NCBI GenBank assembly: GCA_041751425.1
Contig: JBGSXL010000016.1
Location: forward strand, 60,857 to 124,856
Source of the DNA: JAVVEG01 sp041751425
GTDB lineage: Bacteria; Pseudomonadota; Gammaproteobacteria; Pseudomonadales; Pseudohongiellaceae
Reading direction: 5' to 3'
Length of the DNA: 64,000 nucleotides
The notes beneath the pieces were generated by a model. The model searched no databases, was not told the DNA's origin, and saw only the letters and a program-made list of their open reading frames with translations. This document shows, in pieces, positions 8,127 through 17,615 of the stretch. Position 1 is the first letter of the stretch, and each line of letters begins with the position of its first letter. A program made the position numbers and the translations under genes.

Positions 8127-9848
8127 ATGAGAAAGTTGGCTCTTTCAGTTGGTTGTGTGACGGTAGCTTGTATGTCAGCGCTAACCACGTTCGCTCACCA
8201 GGATCATAGCCCTCACATCAGCTACAACTGCGGCGCCAGCAATCCGCACAGCGAAACAGCACGCGGACGTGTGTACCTGGATGAAAACGGCAATGGCCAA
8301 GCAGACGTCGGTGAGTCAGGCGTCCCCGGAGTCAGCGTCAGCAATGGCTGCGAAGTTGTTCAGACCAATGCTCAAGGAGAGTATGAAATACAGTTGGCTC
8401 CTATGGAGATACTTTTCATCAGCCAGCCAGCTGGTTTCAGAGCACCGCTTGATGAAAACAACATTCCTCGTTTCTTTTATCTGCATTATCCCGAGGGCAG
8501 TCCGTCAGAAATCGCCGGCACGTCAATTGACTGGGAATGGGATGTCATAGCACCCACAGGTCCGCTTCCTGCATCCATCGATTTTGCGCTTGTTTCCACA
8601 CCTGAGGTTGGCTCGCGGTTCGACGCTCATGCATTTGCCGATAGCCAGGCTCGCACGGAACTGGATCAGGACAAGCTGCGCGAGGATCTGATCAATCCAC
8701 TGATCGGCAATCCCTACGGTGTCGAGTTCGGGATAACCGTGGGTGATGTTGTCTATGACAACATGGCACTTTATGATCGCCACAAAGACATGATGGCATT
8801 GATGGATATTCCGCAGTGGTATTTGCCCGGCAATCACGATCTCAATTTTGAATCACCCGATGCCCGCTTTGCGAATGAAACCTACAAACTGCATTTTGGT
8901 CCTGTCTACTATTCCTTCAATGTTGGTAATGTACATTTCGTTGCATTGAATAACGTGGAATATGCGGGAGCCGACAAAACTGTGGAGGGAGGTGGCATTT
9001 ATCGAGGCTACATTTCCGAGGATCAATTGTACTGGCTGGAACGCGATCTGGCGCAGGTCGATAAAAATAAACTGATTGTCATCGCCACGCATATCCCTTT
9101 GGTCACTGTCGCAGGTGACGATAGTGGCACCGAACCATTCACCGGACCGTTTACTGTGAACTTCGATCAATTGATCCAGTTGCTTGTGCCTTTTGAGCAT
9201 GTCTATGCAATTGCTGGTCATGACAGCAGCAACAGCTGGAAAGTTGAGATCAATCACACGCACAACTGGCACGGGCAACCCTGGATCGCTCACACATTGG
9301 CAGAAGTCAGAGGCAACGGCTGGCACACGGGGCCTGAGGATTTGCGTGGTGTGAATGATGCGATGATGCAGGACGGCAATCCGAATGGTTTCTACGTGCT
9401 GCGTTTTGATGATGTCAACGTTGTACCTGAGTTCATTCCTTTTCCGACAGGGCCAGACGCTGGTCAGCGCATGCGTATATCGATTGATCCGCCACTGCTT
9501 AGCGCAAGTGGAGACAGTTTGAACCGTGGAGCGATTGTGCCTGACACCAAGGTTGTCGTGAATCTGTTTGATGGTGGCGTGCGTGACCAGGTGTGGTTAT
9601 CACTGAATGGTCAACCCAGCCTGCCTATGCGCTACACTGTGCGCACTGACCCCTATGTCGAACGTGCGTATTTGAGGCTGCAGGATACTCCGCAAGCCAT
9701 GGGTGCGCCACACCGCTCGGCACATATCTGGGAGCTGGAATTGCCCGATACATTGTCGTCCGGAGTTCACCGATTGACCGTCAACAGTCTGGATGAGTTT
9801 GGCCAGCGCCAGGAGTCTCACTTCAGTTTTGAAGTGTTGCTTCCATAG
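8127..9848 (+). CDS. Secreted calcineurin-like phosphoesterase with N-terminal SdrD/prealbumin-like domain
   Basis: I choose ATG 8127 (573 residues) because AAAGG precedes it by 7 bases and a signal peptide MRKLALSVGC...FAHQDH follows; in-frame ATGs at 8076 and 8100 are alternatives. Residues about 46-100 form a CNA-B/SdrD-like module (RGRVYLDENGNGQADVGESG). The metallophosphoesterase core has DSQ (172-174), GDVVYD (206-211), GNHD (235-238) and ATHIPL. The final metal motif reads AGHDSS instead of GHxH, so one metal ligand may be lost. A C-terminal beta domain follows (the MetallophosN/C architecture). It is a paralogue of the 659-residue protein at 15520-17499. The substrate is unknown; the PI-PLC next door suggests phosphomonoesters from lipid head groups. 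Confidence 0.85.
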   Translation: MRKLALSVGCVTVACMSALTTFAHQDHSPHISYNCGASNPHSETARGRVYLDENGNGQADVGESGVPGVSVSNGCEVVQTNAQGEYEIQLAPMEILFISQPAGFRAPLDENNIPRFFYLHYPEGSPSEIAGTSIDWEWDVIAPTGPLPASIDFALVSTPEVGSRFDAHAFADSQARTELDQDKLREDLINPLIGNPYGVEFGITVGDVVYDNMALYDRHKDMMALMDIPQWYLPGNHDLNFESPDARFANETYKLHFGPVYYSFNVGNVHFVALNNVEYAGADKTVEGGGIYRGYISEDQLYWLERDLAQVDKNKLIVIATHIPLVTVAGDDSGTEPFTGPFTVNFDQLIQLLVPFEHVYAIAGHDSSNSWKVEINHTHNWHGQPWIAHTLAEVRGNGWHTGPEDLRGVNDAMMQDGNPNGFYVLRFDDVNVVPEFIPFPTGPDAGQRMRISIDPPLLSASGDSLNRGAIVPDTKVVVNLFDGGVRDQVWLSLNGQPSLPMRYTVRTDPYVERAYLRLQDTPQAMGAPHRSAHIWELELPDTLSSGVHRLTVNSLDEFGQRQESHFSFEVLLP

Positions 9849-9868
9849 AGAAGTATCTCTACCGCAAC

Positions 9869-9906
9869 AAAAAAGGAGAGCATATCGCTATGCTCTCCTT
9901 TTTTTT
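9869..9906. terminator. Bidirectional rho-independent terminator
   Basis: GGAGAGCATA and TATGCTCTCC form a perfect 10-bp stem around TCGC, flanked by an A-run on the left and eight or more T on the right. It therefore works on both strands, between the phosphoesterase gene and the convergent TonB-dependent receptor gene. Confidence 0.92.
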
Positions 9907-9960
9907 CAGTTCAGTGTAGCCAGCAATCAAACTGACCACACTAAACTGTTCTGTTCAACT

Positions 9961-12771
9961 TCAGAAGTTGACTTTCACACCAACGTTGAACTGACGCCCG
10001 TAATAAACCACGGTAGTAGGATTATTACGATCACCCTGATACTGAAGTGTAGGCGTATCATTCAGGTTCTTCACATTCAGGAAGGCACTGGTGCTGTCGT
10101 TGATCGTGTATTTGAACGCAAGATCCCAGACTGAGGATTCGGCATTGTAAACATCCAATGCTTCACGCCCACCCACTGACTCCAGACGCTTAGGCAGTTT
10201 ATTGTAGGACACTCGCACGCTGACCGGCCCTTCGGTGTACGACACGATACCATTGAAGATGTAGTCAGGTGAGTTCACCAACGGTAGTTCATCAGCTGGA
10301 CGGTTAGGGTACGAACCCTCTGAGTCCAACCAGGTGTAGTTGGCCTCAACACCCAATCCAGAGAAAATTCCCGGCAGGAATGTGAGTTCTTGCGCCCATA
10401 CCAGTTCCAATCCCGTAACCTTACCGCCGTCACCGTTTACACGAGTACGCTCATCAACTCCATCAGCTGCGAAGCGACTGGAGCTGAACACAAAGTTATC
10501 AATTTCTTTGTAAAATGCACCGGCGGATAGAACGCCCAACGGTGGCAGGAAGTATTCAGCTGTCACATCAAAATTGTTGGATTCAGCTGGTTTCAGATTC
10601 GGGTTTCCGATGATACGCTGATTGAGCTGTGCGTTCTCCTGACGAGCCGGTATCAAGTCGCCCGGTGGTGGACGTGAAATGGCTTTTGTAATCGAACTAC
10701 GCAGGATCAGTCTGTCGTCCAACAAGCTGTAGCGCGCGTGGATGCCTGGCAACACATTGGTATAGCTGGCTGAGTCTTCCACTCGATTGATAGCAGTTAC
10801 CTGACCGCCCGCAACAGTAACTGCATTAGCTTCGCTGCTTATCTCCGTCGCTTCCACACGTACACCGGTAAGAATCTGAAGGCCGTTAAAATCGAAGTCG
10901 GCCATCAAGTAGGCTGCAAGTATGTCTTCAGCAATACTAAAGTCAGAACTGGCACCGGTTTGCATGGTGAACAAAGTAGCCGCCGCATTTTGAGTAAAAG
11001 ATTGCGGGCTGCTTTTCTGTAAAGCGAGATACTGACTCCAATCAGGGAATACAGGCATCAGTACCGCACGCCCGCTGGACTCACTCATGAAATCAGAGTT
11101 GGAGTAGCGATCTATCAGGTTTGCCGCCGTAGTACCCGTCAATCCGGAGTAACGAACCGTATCTGGCTGCGCTTGCGATGCATCCTTGAACGTTGCCCGG
11201 AAACCAGTCTTGAGAGTCCACGGGATGGTAGCGTAACTGAAGTCTCTTTCTGCGTGCGTGTCAAAACTCCACTCATCTTCAACTCGCGGCACCTGATTGC
11301 TATCGAATTGACGGAACTGCAGAGCAACAGGATTGCCTACATCGACACCATTGTTCACTCGAAAAGTTGGAAAGTCCGGGTCGGTGCGATCATAAGTCAT
11401 ATCGACGCCGTTCCAGGAATTCACCACCTGCAGGGTTACCGGGTATTCCTTAGTAGCCTGGGAATAGGCAACCCGTCCTTCAAGATTCCAGTCGCCCGTG
11501 CGATGAGTGATGTTACCTGAGTAAAGCTCAAAAACATTCTTGGGCTCACGATAAAACGCAACCGCATCAACTCGGCCACCTGTGGAGGTTCCTGCTGTTT
11601 CGCTCACATTTGACTGTGTTGCAGGATTTGGGCGATAGTCTGTGCCACGACGCTCAAGGTCACGATAGTCGTAGTGATAAATGCCACTGAGACTGATCTG
11701 CGTGTCATCACTTGGTCGATAATCGAATGCTACACCTGCGCCTACTTTATCTTTGGTTTCTTTTCTATCGTAATACAACGATCGATTGATGAATCGGGCA
11801 TTAGCTGCGTTTACTGTATACGCTGTGTTGACCACATCATAACCTCGGTGATCACGGAAATAGAAAAGTGATGCCAGCAAGCCAAATTGTTCCTGCTCAC
11901 CAAATGTGTCGCCAAAAGTGACACCCGCCTGACGGTTCCATGTGCCACGATTATCGTTATACGTCGTGCCGGCTTCAACATCGAAGGTACGGCCTACTTT
12001 GTCATACGCAGATTTTGTCACCAGATTGACGGTACCGCCAATCGCGTCAGCAGACATATCCGGAGTTGGTGATTTAATGACATCAACCCGGGCAAGCATG
12101 TTGGCCGGGAAACTGTCCAAAGCTATGTCACGGTTACCATCAACGTTGGTCATGCGCAGACCGTTTACTGTTACGGTATTGTATTGTGGTGCAAGACCGC
12201 GGATGGTTGCAGTGCGCTGAACACCCGCACGCGTTTCCACTGAGAGTCCTGGCAAACGAACCAAGGCGTCACCTATATTGCCTTCGCGAATCTGACCCAA
12301 TGCATCAGCAGATACGACGGTGCGCACGCTTGGCGCGTTACGCTGCATATTGATACTGGAAGCCAGACCGGATTGACGCGACAGCACCAGGATTTCCTGG
12401 GGCAGTACATAAGCGTTGGTCAGTCTAAAGTCACGACGAGCGGAGGCGCCAGATTGCACTTGTAGTGTTACTCGCTGTGGCTCCAAGCCCCCGTAGCTGA
12501 TCACTACTGTATAGCTGCCAGCAGCAAGATTACTGAACATAAAACTGCCATCCCCGGCAGCAATTGCCTCGCGACCTGACCCTTCGAGTCTGATACTCGC
12601 TCCTGGGAGAACATCACCACTGACATCGTTAATCACACGGCCGGCTATGCTGCCCTGCCCTTGCGTCTGATTTATTGTGGAGTTTGTCTGTGCGACTGCC
12701 ATTTGTGGGACAACTGATCCGAATAAAGCCGTGCTGACTGCTATTGCCAAAGCCAGTTTCTTGAATTCCAT
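9961..12771 (-). CDS. TonB-dependent outer-membrane receptor
   Basis: A 936-residue protein with a signal peptide (cleavage after VAQ, about residue 28). A carboxypeptidase-regulatory-like beta domain at about 40-110 (GSIAGRVINDVSGDVLPGASIRL) is followed by a plug with NAPSVRTVVSADALGQ, GDALVRLPGLSVE and TIRGLAPQYNTVTVNGLRM, then a long beta-barrel ending in Phe. This is the TBDR form common in Proteobacteria that feed on polymers and large organic molecules. It imports an unknown ligand using TonB energy; no TonB, ExbB or ExbD is present here. Its place between phosphoesterases suggests a ligand such as a phosphorylated sugar or lipid head group, but that is inference. AAGGG precedes the ATG. 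Confidence 0.93.
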   Translation of the reverse strand: MEFKKLALAIAVSTALFGSVVPQMAVAQTNSTINQTQGQGSIAGRVINDVSGDVLPGASIRLEGSGREAIAAGDGSFMFSNLAAGSYTVVISYGGLEPQRVTLQVQSGASARRDFRLTNAYVLPQEILVLSRQSGLASSINMQRNAPSVRTVVSADALGQIREGNIGDALVRLPGLSVETRAGVQRTATIRGLAPQYNTVTVNGLRMTNVDGNRDIALDSFPANMLARVDVIKSPTPDMSADAIGGTVNLVTKSAYDKVGRTFDVEAGTTYNDNRGTWNRQAGVTFGDTFGEQEQFGLLASLFYFRDHRGYDVVNTAYTVNAANARFINRSLYYDRKETKDKVGAGVAFDYRPSDDTQISLSGIYHYDYRDLERRGTDYRPNPATQSNVSETAGTSTGGRVDAVAFYREPKNVFELYSGNITHRTGDWNLEGRVAYSQATKEYPVTLQVVNSWNGVDMTYDRTDPDFPTFRVNNGVDVGNPVALQFRQFDSNQVPRVEDEWSFDTHAERDFSYATIPWTLKTGFRATFKDASQAQPDTVRYSGLTGTTAANLIDRYSNSDFMSESSGRAVLMPVFPDWSQYLALQKSSPQSFTQNAAATLFTMQTGASSDFSIAEDILAAYLMADFDFNGLQILTGVRVEATEISSEANAVTVAGGQVTAINRVEDSASYTNVLPGIHARYSLLDDRLILRSSITKAISRPPPGDLIPARQENAQLNQRIIGNPNLKPAESNNFDVTAEYFLPPLGVLSAGAFYKEIDNFVFSSSRFAADGVDERTRVNGDGGKVTGLELVWAQELTFLPGIFSGLGVEANYTWLDSEGSYPNRPADELPLVNSPDYIFNGIVSYTEGPVSVRVSYNKLPKRLESVGGREALDVYNAESSVWDLAFKYTINDSTSAFLNVKNLNDTPTLQYQGDRNNPTTVVYYGRQFNVGVKVNF

Positions 12772-12878
12772 AATGCACCCTTAATAATTTTAATGGCTCT
12801 TTTGCCAAAAGGGAGTTTATAGAGTCAAGATGACAGCGCGATTGCAGTTTTGCGACTGGAGTGTGACTGAATGATGAA

Positions 12879-14711
12879 TCAGTGTTTGCCTTCAACCTGC
12901 TCGTGTTGTCGCTGTTCTGAGCGGCCGAGTTGTTGCAGTCTGACAAGATCGGAGTTGAGAGCAGTCAGGTGATCAAGTTCATTGCATACAACACTGAAGC
13001 CCTGGATTTTCTTGGCTTCGTGTTTGTTACGAGAGGCAAGCTCTGCCAGTTGGCTCGCATTAACTTTCTGGCTGGCGTCAGCAGGCAATGCAAGTACACC
13101 AATCGATAAGCTCAACAGTTCATGCCAACGCCACTCACCTTCACGGTCTGGAGCGTGGAAGCCTCCGGCTTCGATATGTTCGGTTTTATACAGTTGTCTG
13201 CACAAATTTTGAAAGCCCAGGTTGAGCGTATTCAGTCGCTCTCGCCAGTCCTCGCAGCGCAGAACCAGCATGAAATCATCTCCACCAATGTGCCCGACAA
13301 AATCTCGATCGGGATCACAGGTATCACGCAGGATATGTGCCAGCCCGAGCAGAACCTCATCGCCTTTGCCATAACCATAAATATCATTGAAAGGTTTGAA
13401 CGCATCCAGATCGATGTAGCATAGATGTGCAGTTAAACCATGTTTCAAAAGCCGATCCAAACACTCCTGTATGGAAATATTACCGGGTAGTAGCGTCAGA
13501 GGATTTGCAAACTGCGCCTGTCTTATTTGTAACTCGGTAATCTGCCGCAGAACATCAATCACTCGACCCAATCCGAGATACTCACCGTCTCTGGTGATAA
13601 TAAAATCTTCCTCCAGACGCTGTCGCGCCCTGCTGGTCAGCAAACGGCTGATACGTTGCAGAGTTTGTTGGACATCCACGGCCAGGCAATCCTTGTCCAT
13701 CAAATGCTCGATAGGTTTGCGGCCATGCAATTCGTGAGCGTACTGTTTAAGCATCGCCTGACTCAATGCATGACAGTGTACCGTGCCAACTGGCATATTA
13801 TTATCGTCAAGAACTGCCAAACTGTTGAGGCTGGGTTGCTGCTGGAAGCGCTGCAATACCTGACTGACTCTTTCGCTGTAGTGAACTCCCGACACAGAAA
13901 TGACAAGGCTGTGCAACCCGGGATCATGCGCCTGCGCATCCTCCAGATTCAGTTTCGCAAGCAGGTTGTGAGAGTTAGCAACTGGCTGCAACTCGGGACG
14001 ACCCAGCCAATAACCCTGCACCCAGTCGACGCCCATACTCTCAAGCACTTTCAGCTCATCCGCCAGCTCTATTCCTTCGGCAATCACATGAGAGCGGGAC
14101 GCTTTAGCCATGTTAAGAATCGACCCGACAAACTCCCGCTTCACAGGGTCACGGTGTATTCCATCGATGAAATGGCGGTCGATCTTCACAAACTCAGGCT
14201 GCAACTCCGTCCATAAACGCAAACTGGAATAACCGGCACCCAGATCATCCAGAGCGATAGAGAAGCCCATGTCACGATAATGAAGCAGCGCACCCTGCAA
14301 TAAACCGAGATCGTCTATCGGTGAATGTTCCGTCAGTTCGATCACTACCTGGTCTGGCTTGATTCCGTACTGCTTGAGAATGGCAAGTGTTCGACCTCGA
14401 TAGTGTTGCTGTTCGAGTAGACTTTCAGGAGACACATTGAGAAACAACTGGCCCGCAAATCCTTTCGCACAGAAATTATGGATTGCAGAACGCCGACACA
14501 GTATCTCCAGCTCCGTCAACAGACCGAAATGTCTGGCAGTAGCAAAAAGAGTGAGTGGTGAATGCAGAGGACTATTCGACGGACCACGCGTCAATGCTTC
14601 GTAGCCCACGACACGTTTTTCCAATGTCGATACTATAGGCTGAAAAAGAGTAGAGATAGCGTCGTGCTTGATAATGGCAAGCAATGCTTCCCGCTGTTCA
14701 TTGACTGTCAT
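12879..14711 (-). CDS. EAL-CBS-GGDEF cyclic-di-GMP signalling protein
   Basis: From ATG 14711 the protein has 610 residues; an in-frame TTG at 14756 would add 15. The order is EAL domain (about 20-250; EAL at 38-40, DDLGAGYSSLR, KIDRHFIDG, AEGIELADE), a CBS-like pair (about 265-400; SVSGVHYSERVSQVL, DDNNMPVGTVH) and GGDEF (about 420-575). The EAL active-site motifs look complete, so c-di-GMP phosphodiesterase activity is expected. The GGDEF signature is GGDDF at about 476-480, and the usual RxxD inhibitory site upstream is absent. CBS domains often bind adenine nucleotides and could gate the activity. There is no transmembrane segment, so it is cytoplasmic. It lies upstream of the TonB receptor on the same strand. 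Confidence 0.9.
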   Translation of the reverse strand: MTVNEQREALLAIIKHDAISTLFQPIVSTLEKRVVGYEALTRGPSNSPLHSPLTLFATARHFGLLTELEILCRRSAIHNFCAKGFAGQLFLNVSPESLLEQQHYRGRTLAILKQYGIKPDQVVIELTEHSPIDDLGLLQGALLHYRDMGFSIALDDLGAGYSSLRLWTELQPEFVKIDRHFIDGIHRDPVKREFVGSILNMAKASRSHVIAEGIELADELKVLESMGVDWVQGYWLGRPELQPVANSHNLLAKLNLEDAQAHDPGLHSLVISVSGVHYSERVSQVLQRFQQQPSLNSLAVLDDNNMPVGTVHCHALSQAMLKQYAHELHGRKPIEHLMDKDCLAVDVQQTLQRISRLLTSRARQRLEEDFIITRDGEYLGLGRVIDVLRQITELQIRQAQFANPLTLLPGNISIQECLDRLLKHGLTAHLCYIDLDAFKPFNDIYGYGKGDEVLLGLAHILRDTCDPDRDFVGHIGGDDFMLVLRCEDWRERLNTLNLGFQNLCRQLYKTEHIEAGGFHAPDREGEWRWHELLSLSIGVLALPADASQKVNASQLAELASRNKHEAKKIQGFSVVCNELDHLTALNSDLVRLQQLGRSEQRQHEQVEGKH

Positions 14712-14856
14712 CTGAGTTGCCAAGCCCGCCTGTCTATGCAAAAGGTTTAAGTACAACAGTCGGCTAGGCTAACTCAGCGTAATGACAAAATGATGACGCA
14801 TTTGTAGTGAATCAGTGATGCAAACCGGTGGATAAATTCACCTGGTGAATGCAATT

Positions 14857-15483
14857 TTAAACCGGTTTCCTGGCCACCAGAAACACTACCTTTATCTCCC
14901 CGTCCGGATTCCACTGCTCCTCCAGAGTGAATCCAGCTCGGCGGAATTTATCAAGCAGCTGCTCCTCGTTCATGCTTTCTATCCTTGGAAATATTTGCAG
15001 GAAACCCATGACAGGTAGAATAAAACGGAACACACCCGGGGGTCGCGTCATGCATACGCTGCTACTGATGAAGTACCCACCAGGCTTGAGCAAGGTATGC
15101 ACTTTCTGCAGAGCATTATCAACGTTCTCTAATAAATGCAGGATATTGAGCCCGAGTATTGCGTCGTAGCGCGCTTCAGAAATCTCCAGGGTGTCGATAT
15201 TGTCTACTGCGAAAGTCGCATTCTGAACGCCAGCCTCTGCGCGTTTCTCATTGGCAATCTCGATCATTTTAGTCGCGTAGTCAGTGCCATGAATATGTTT
15301 GACGTAAGGCGCGTGCAGTAACGCTGTAGAACCGGTCCCACAACCAAACTCGAAGACTTCGCTTTCCGGAGTGAGATATTTACGCGTAATGGCAAGCTTT
15401 TTCTCATAAGACGCCATATCCGCGATAGGTGCCCGCGAATAGCGGCGAGCCATCAAATTGAATAGTGTTGCTCCGCGTGCCAT
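14857..15483 (-). CDS. Class I SAM-dependent methyltransferase
   Basis: A 208-residue soluble protein with the Rossmann methyltransferase motif VFEFGCGTGSTALL (about 62-75), an acidic motif II region (HGTDYATKMIEIA) and ILGLNILHLLENV as motif IV. After the core it has PGGYFISSSVCM, typical of small-molecule methyltransferases of the UbiE/Methyltransf_11 type. The substrate is unknown. AAAGGGAG precedes the ATG. It is followed on the same strand by the EAL-CBS-GGDEF gene and preceded by the second calcineurin-like phosphoesterase gene with a 36-base gap, so these may be cotranscribed. Confidence 0.85.
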   Translation of the reverse strand: MARGATLFNLMARRYSRAPIADMASYEKKLAITRKYLTPESEVFEFGCGTGSTALLHAPYVKHIHGTDYATKMIEIANEKRAEAGVQNATFAVDNIDTLEISEARYDAILGLNILHLLENVDNALQKVHTLLKPGGYFISSSVCMTRPPGVFRFILPVMGFLQIFPRIESMNEEQLLDKFRRAGFTLEEQWNPDGEIKVVFLVARKPV

Positions 15484-15519
15484 TTTATTTTCTCCCTTTA
15501 ATTGGCGTCGATGACAATG

Positions 15520-17499
15520 TTACAACGGCGTTGCCATATCCCAAACCTCAATGCGATGCAGGGGGTCGGGGCGTTGCTCCCGCACTTCGAATACCACGCG
15601 ATCCGTGAATGTGCGACCATGACGATCGGTGCTGGTTACCTCTACGATGTGCACGCCGGATGGCAGGCTGCCCGGCAACCGCACCCGCCACAAATGCATA
15701 TTGCGATCCGCGATAGCGGTTTGCGGCTGGGGTGGCCCGCGAAAGGTGCTGCCACGATAGGCTTCGTAACCCTGATTGCGTTCGGCACCCATCGTACTTT
15801 CGATAGCATAGCGACCAACAGTTGCCTGGCGTTTGACGGTGAACGGATCAGCATAATCAGCACCTATACGCACAGCCTCACCCCGCCCTTCCTGTGTTCG
15901 CATCATCGGTATGCGCGTGCCGCCGTTAATACTGGCACTCACAGTAGTCTCGGCAGTGCCATTCCACACATTGGCGGTGAGGTAAACGCCCTGCTGTAAT
16001 TCTGCTGGCGTTAAAATGCGTGTATCAGGCAGATCATTGATGGAAACCGGTGGGACGCGGTTACGCTCTCTTTCCGGCAATTCGCGCCAGGCCTGCAGAG
16101 TGTTAAACCACTCGCGAAATGACGGCGTATTGAAGTCGACCCATTGCCCGCGGCGCGGATCGATTCGCGAACCGACATAAGTTTCCTGGTAACTATTGCC
16201 ACTGAAATCCAACACAAGCAGCCCCTTCGGAGAGCCCATGCGCTGCAGTGCCATTGAGTCTCCGTCAATAGCCAGATCGCCCTGCCACCAGTGTCCGGAA
16301 GCAGCTCCTGCAACGATATGCCGGAACGGCGCACTTGCCACCCCCAAAGCGTCACTCCAGCCCTGGAAGGATTGGCCCGGCGCAATATTTTCAAGTGTAT
16401 GCAAGTGACCGGAAAGCGACAAAGCCTCCCGCCCGGCAACCAGCTCATGAATACGAGCAGTAGCATCGTCCTGATGCTGCATTGAGGCTGATGCATAGAA
16501 CGACAGCATCGGGCCATGGTGCGCCATCACCACAAGCCGATCAGTGGGTACCAGGGCCAACAGATTTTCCAGCCACTGCAACTGCGTGTCATGCACACGC
16601 ACGTTGTAAACCGGCCGGGGAGAATTCAAACAGAACTCGCGACCGGGTATGCGCATATCCTCAGGGCCACAGGGGTACACAATATTGTCGAGCACTACGA
16701 AGAGTACATCGCCAATTTCATAGGCGTAGTAGTTCGGGCCGTATATACGGCGCCACGTGTCTGATGAATCTGCATCGCTGGTTGCATCGAAATCGATATC
16801 GTGATTACCCAGCGCCATCCATTGCGGAACGCCAACCGCTGAACCAACTTCCAGCAAACGTTCCAATATACTCAGGTCATCACCCACGACATCGCCGAGA
16901 TATAACAGACAATCATTGCCACCAAGATTCATCTGCACCATATCCGCTATGGCGCTGTCGCGGAACTGGCTGATCTCTCCATTGGAATATGTCTGACTGT
17001 CTCCAACAGCTACGCAGGTAAAGTCATCACCAATTACCGGGCTGCGGCGCAAAGGGAAATTGACCTGCTCAGGCGCCTGACCGGTGTCCGGCAGTCCACC
17101 GAAACGAAGCGGGACTGGCGAACCGCCGGGCTTATGAATATACCCGAACTGAGGCACCATGCGATGATCGACAGGCACTTGCCAGCCAGCAGGTTGCACA
17201 ATAGAGAGATCCATATCCGCGCGCACAGGTATTTCATAGCGTCCGTTGCTGTCGGTGCGCACCACATCCAGGCCGTTGCTGACCAGCACACCAGGGATTC
17301 CAGGCTCGTTACTCTGGCGGCTACTGTCGGCATTTGTATCTTCGAACACATAACCGGTGAAACTGTTGCCGGGATTGCCGCGAATTACCTCTACACTACC
17401 GGGCCAATGTTGTGCTGTCGCCGTTGTCCCTGTGCCAAGGCAACAGATCGCCATCAGCAAGACATAGCGTGAACGGGGACTGCGAATTGCAGAAAACAT
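15520..17499 (-). CDS. Secreted calcineurin-like phosphoesterase, larger paralogue
   Basis: A 659-residue protein with a signal peptide (MFSAIRSPRSRYVLLM...ATAQ), an SdrD-like N-terminal module (TGYVFEDTNADSSRQSNEPG) and a complete metallophosphoesterase core: GDSQ, LGDVVGDD, LGNHDID, MAHHGPM and SGHLHTLE. Unlike the paralogue at 8127-9848, it keeps the canonical GHxH. The C-terminal beta domain ends in a motif shared with that paralogue (SGVHIVEVTSTDRHGR here, SGVHRLTVNSLDEFGQ there). GGAGGT ahead of the ATG is a strong ribosome-binding site. It probably releases phosphate from an external organic substrate in the periplasm; the exact substrate cannot be told. Confidence 0.87.
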   Translation of the reverse strand: MFSAIRSPRSRYVLLMAICCLGTGTTATAQHWPGSVEVIRGNPGNSFTGYVFEDTNADSSRQSNEPGIPGVLVSNGLDVVRTDSNGRYEIPVRADMDLSIVQPAGWQVPVDHRMVPQFGYIHKPGGSPVPLRFGGLPDTGQAPEQVNFPLRRSPVIGDDFTCVAVGDSQTYSNGEISQFRDSAIADMVQMNLGGNDCLLYLGDVVGDDLSILERLLEVGSAVGVPQWMALGNHDIDFDATSDADSSDTWRRIYGPNYYAYEIGDVLFVVLDNIVYPCGPEDMRIPGREFCLNSPRPVYNVRVHDTQLQWLENLLALVPTDRLVVMAHHGPMLSFYASASMQHQDDATARIHELVAGREALSLSGHLHTLENIAPGQSFQGWSDALGVASAPFRHIVAGAASGHWWQGDLAIDGDSMALQRMGSPKGLLVLDFSGNSYQETYVGSRIDPRRGQWVDFNTPSFREWFNTLQAWRELPERERNRVPPVSINDLPDTRILTPAELQQGVYLTANVWNGTAETTVSASINGGTRIPMMRTQEGRGEAVRIGADYADPFTVKRQATVGRYAIESTMGAERNQGYEAYRGSTFRGPPQPQTAIADRNMHLWRVRLPGSLPSGVHIVEVTSTDRHGRTFTDRVVFEVREQRPDPLHRIEVWDMATPL

Positions 17500-17615
17500 G
17501 ATAGGACCTCCGGGACAATTTCAGGGCTGCGTTATTTTAATCATTACCAGAGATTTGTGACTTGCTTATTACATCCGCCACGCTCATGACTTAGATATGC
17601 TATCTTTGCAACCCT

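Noticed and set aside
12797..12815. Imperfect palindrome CTCTTTTG-CC-AAAAGGGAG upstream of the TonB receptor
   Set aside because: Pairing is imperfect and A/T-rich; too weak to call an operator.
13656..14216. Plus-strand frame of 186 codons
   Set aside because: It is antisense to the EAL-CBS-GGDEF gene.
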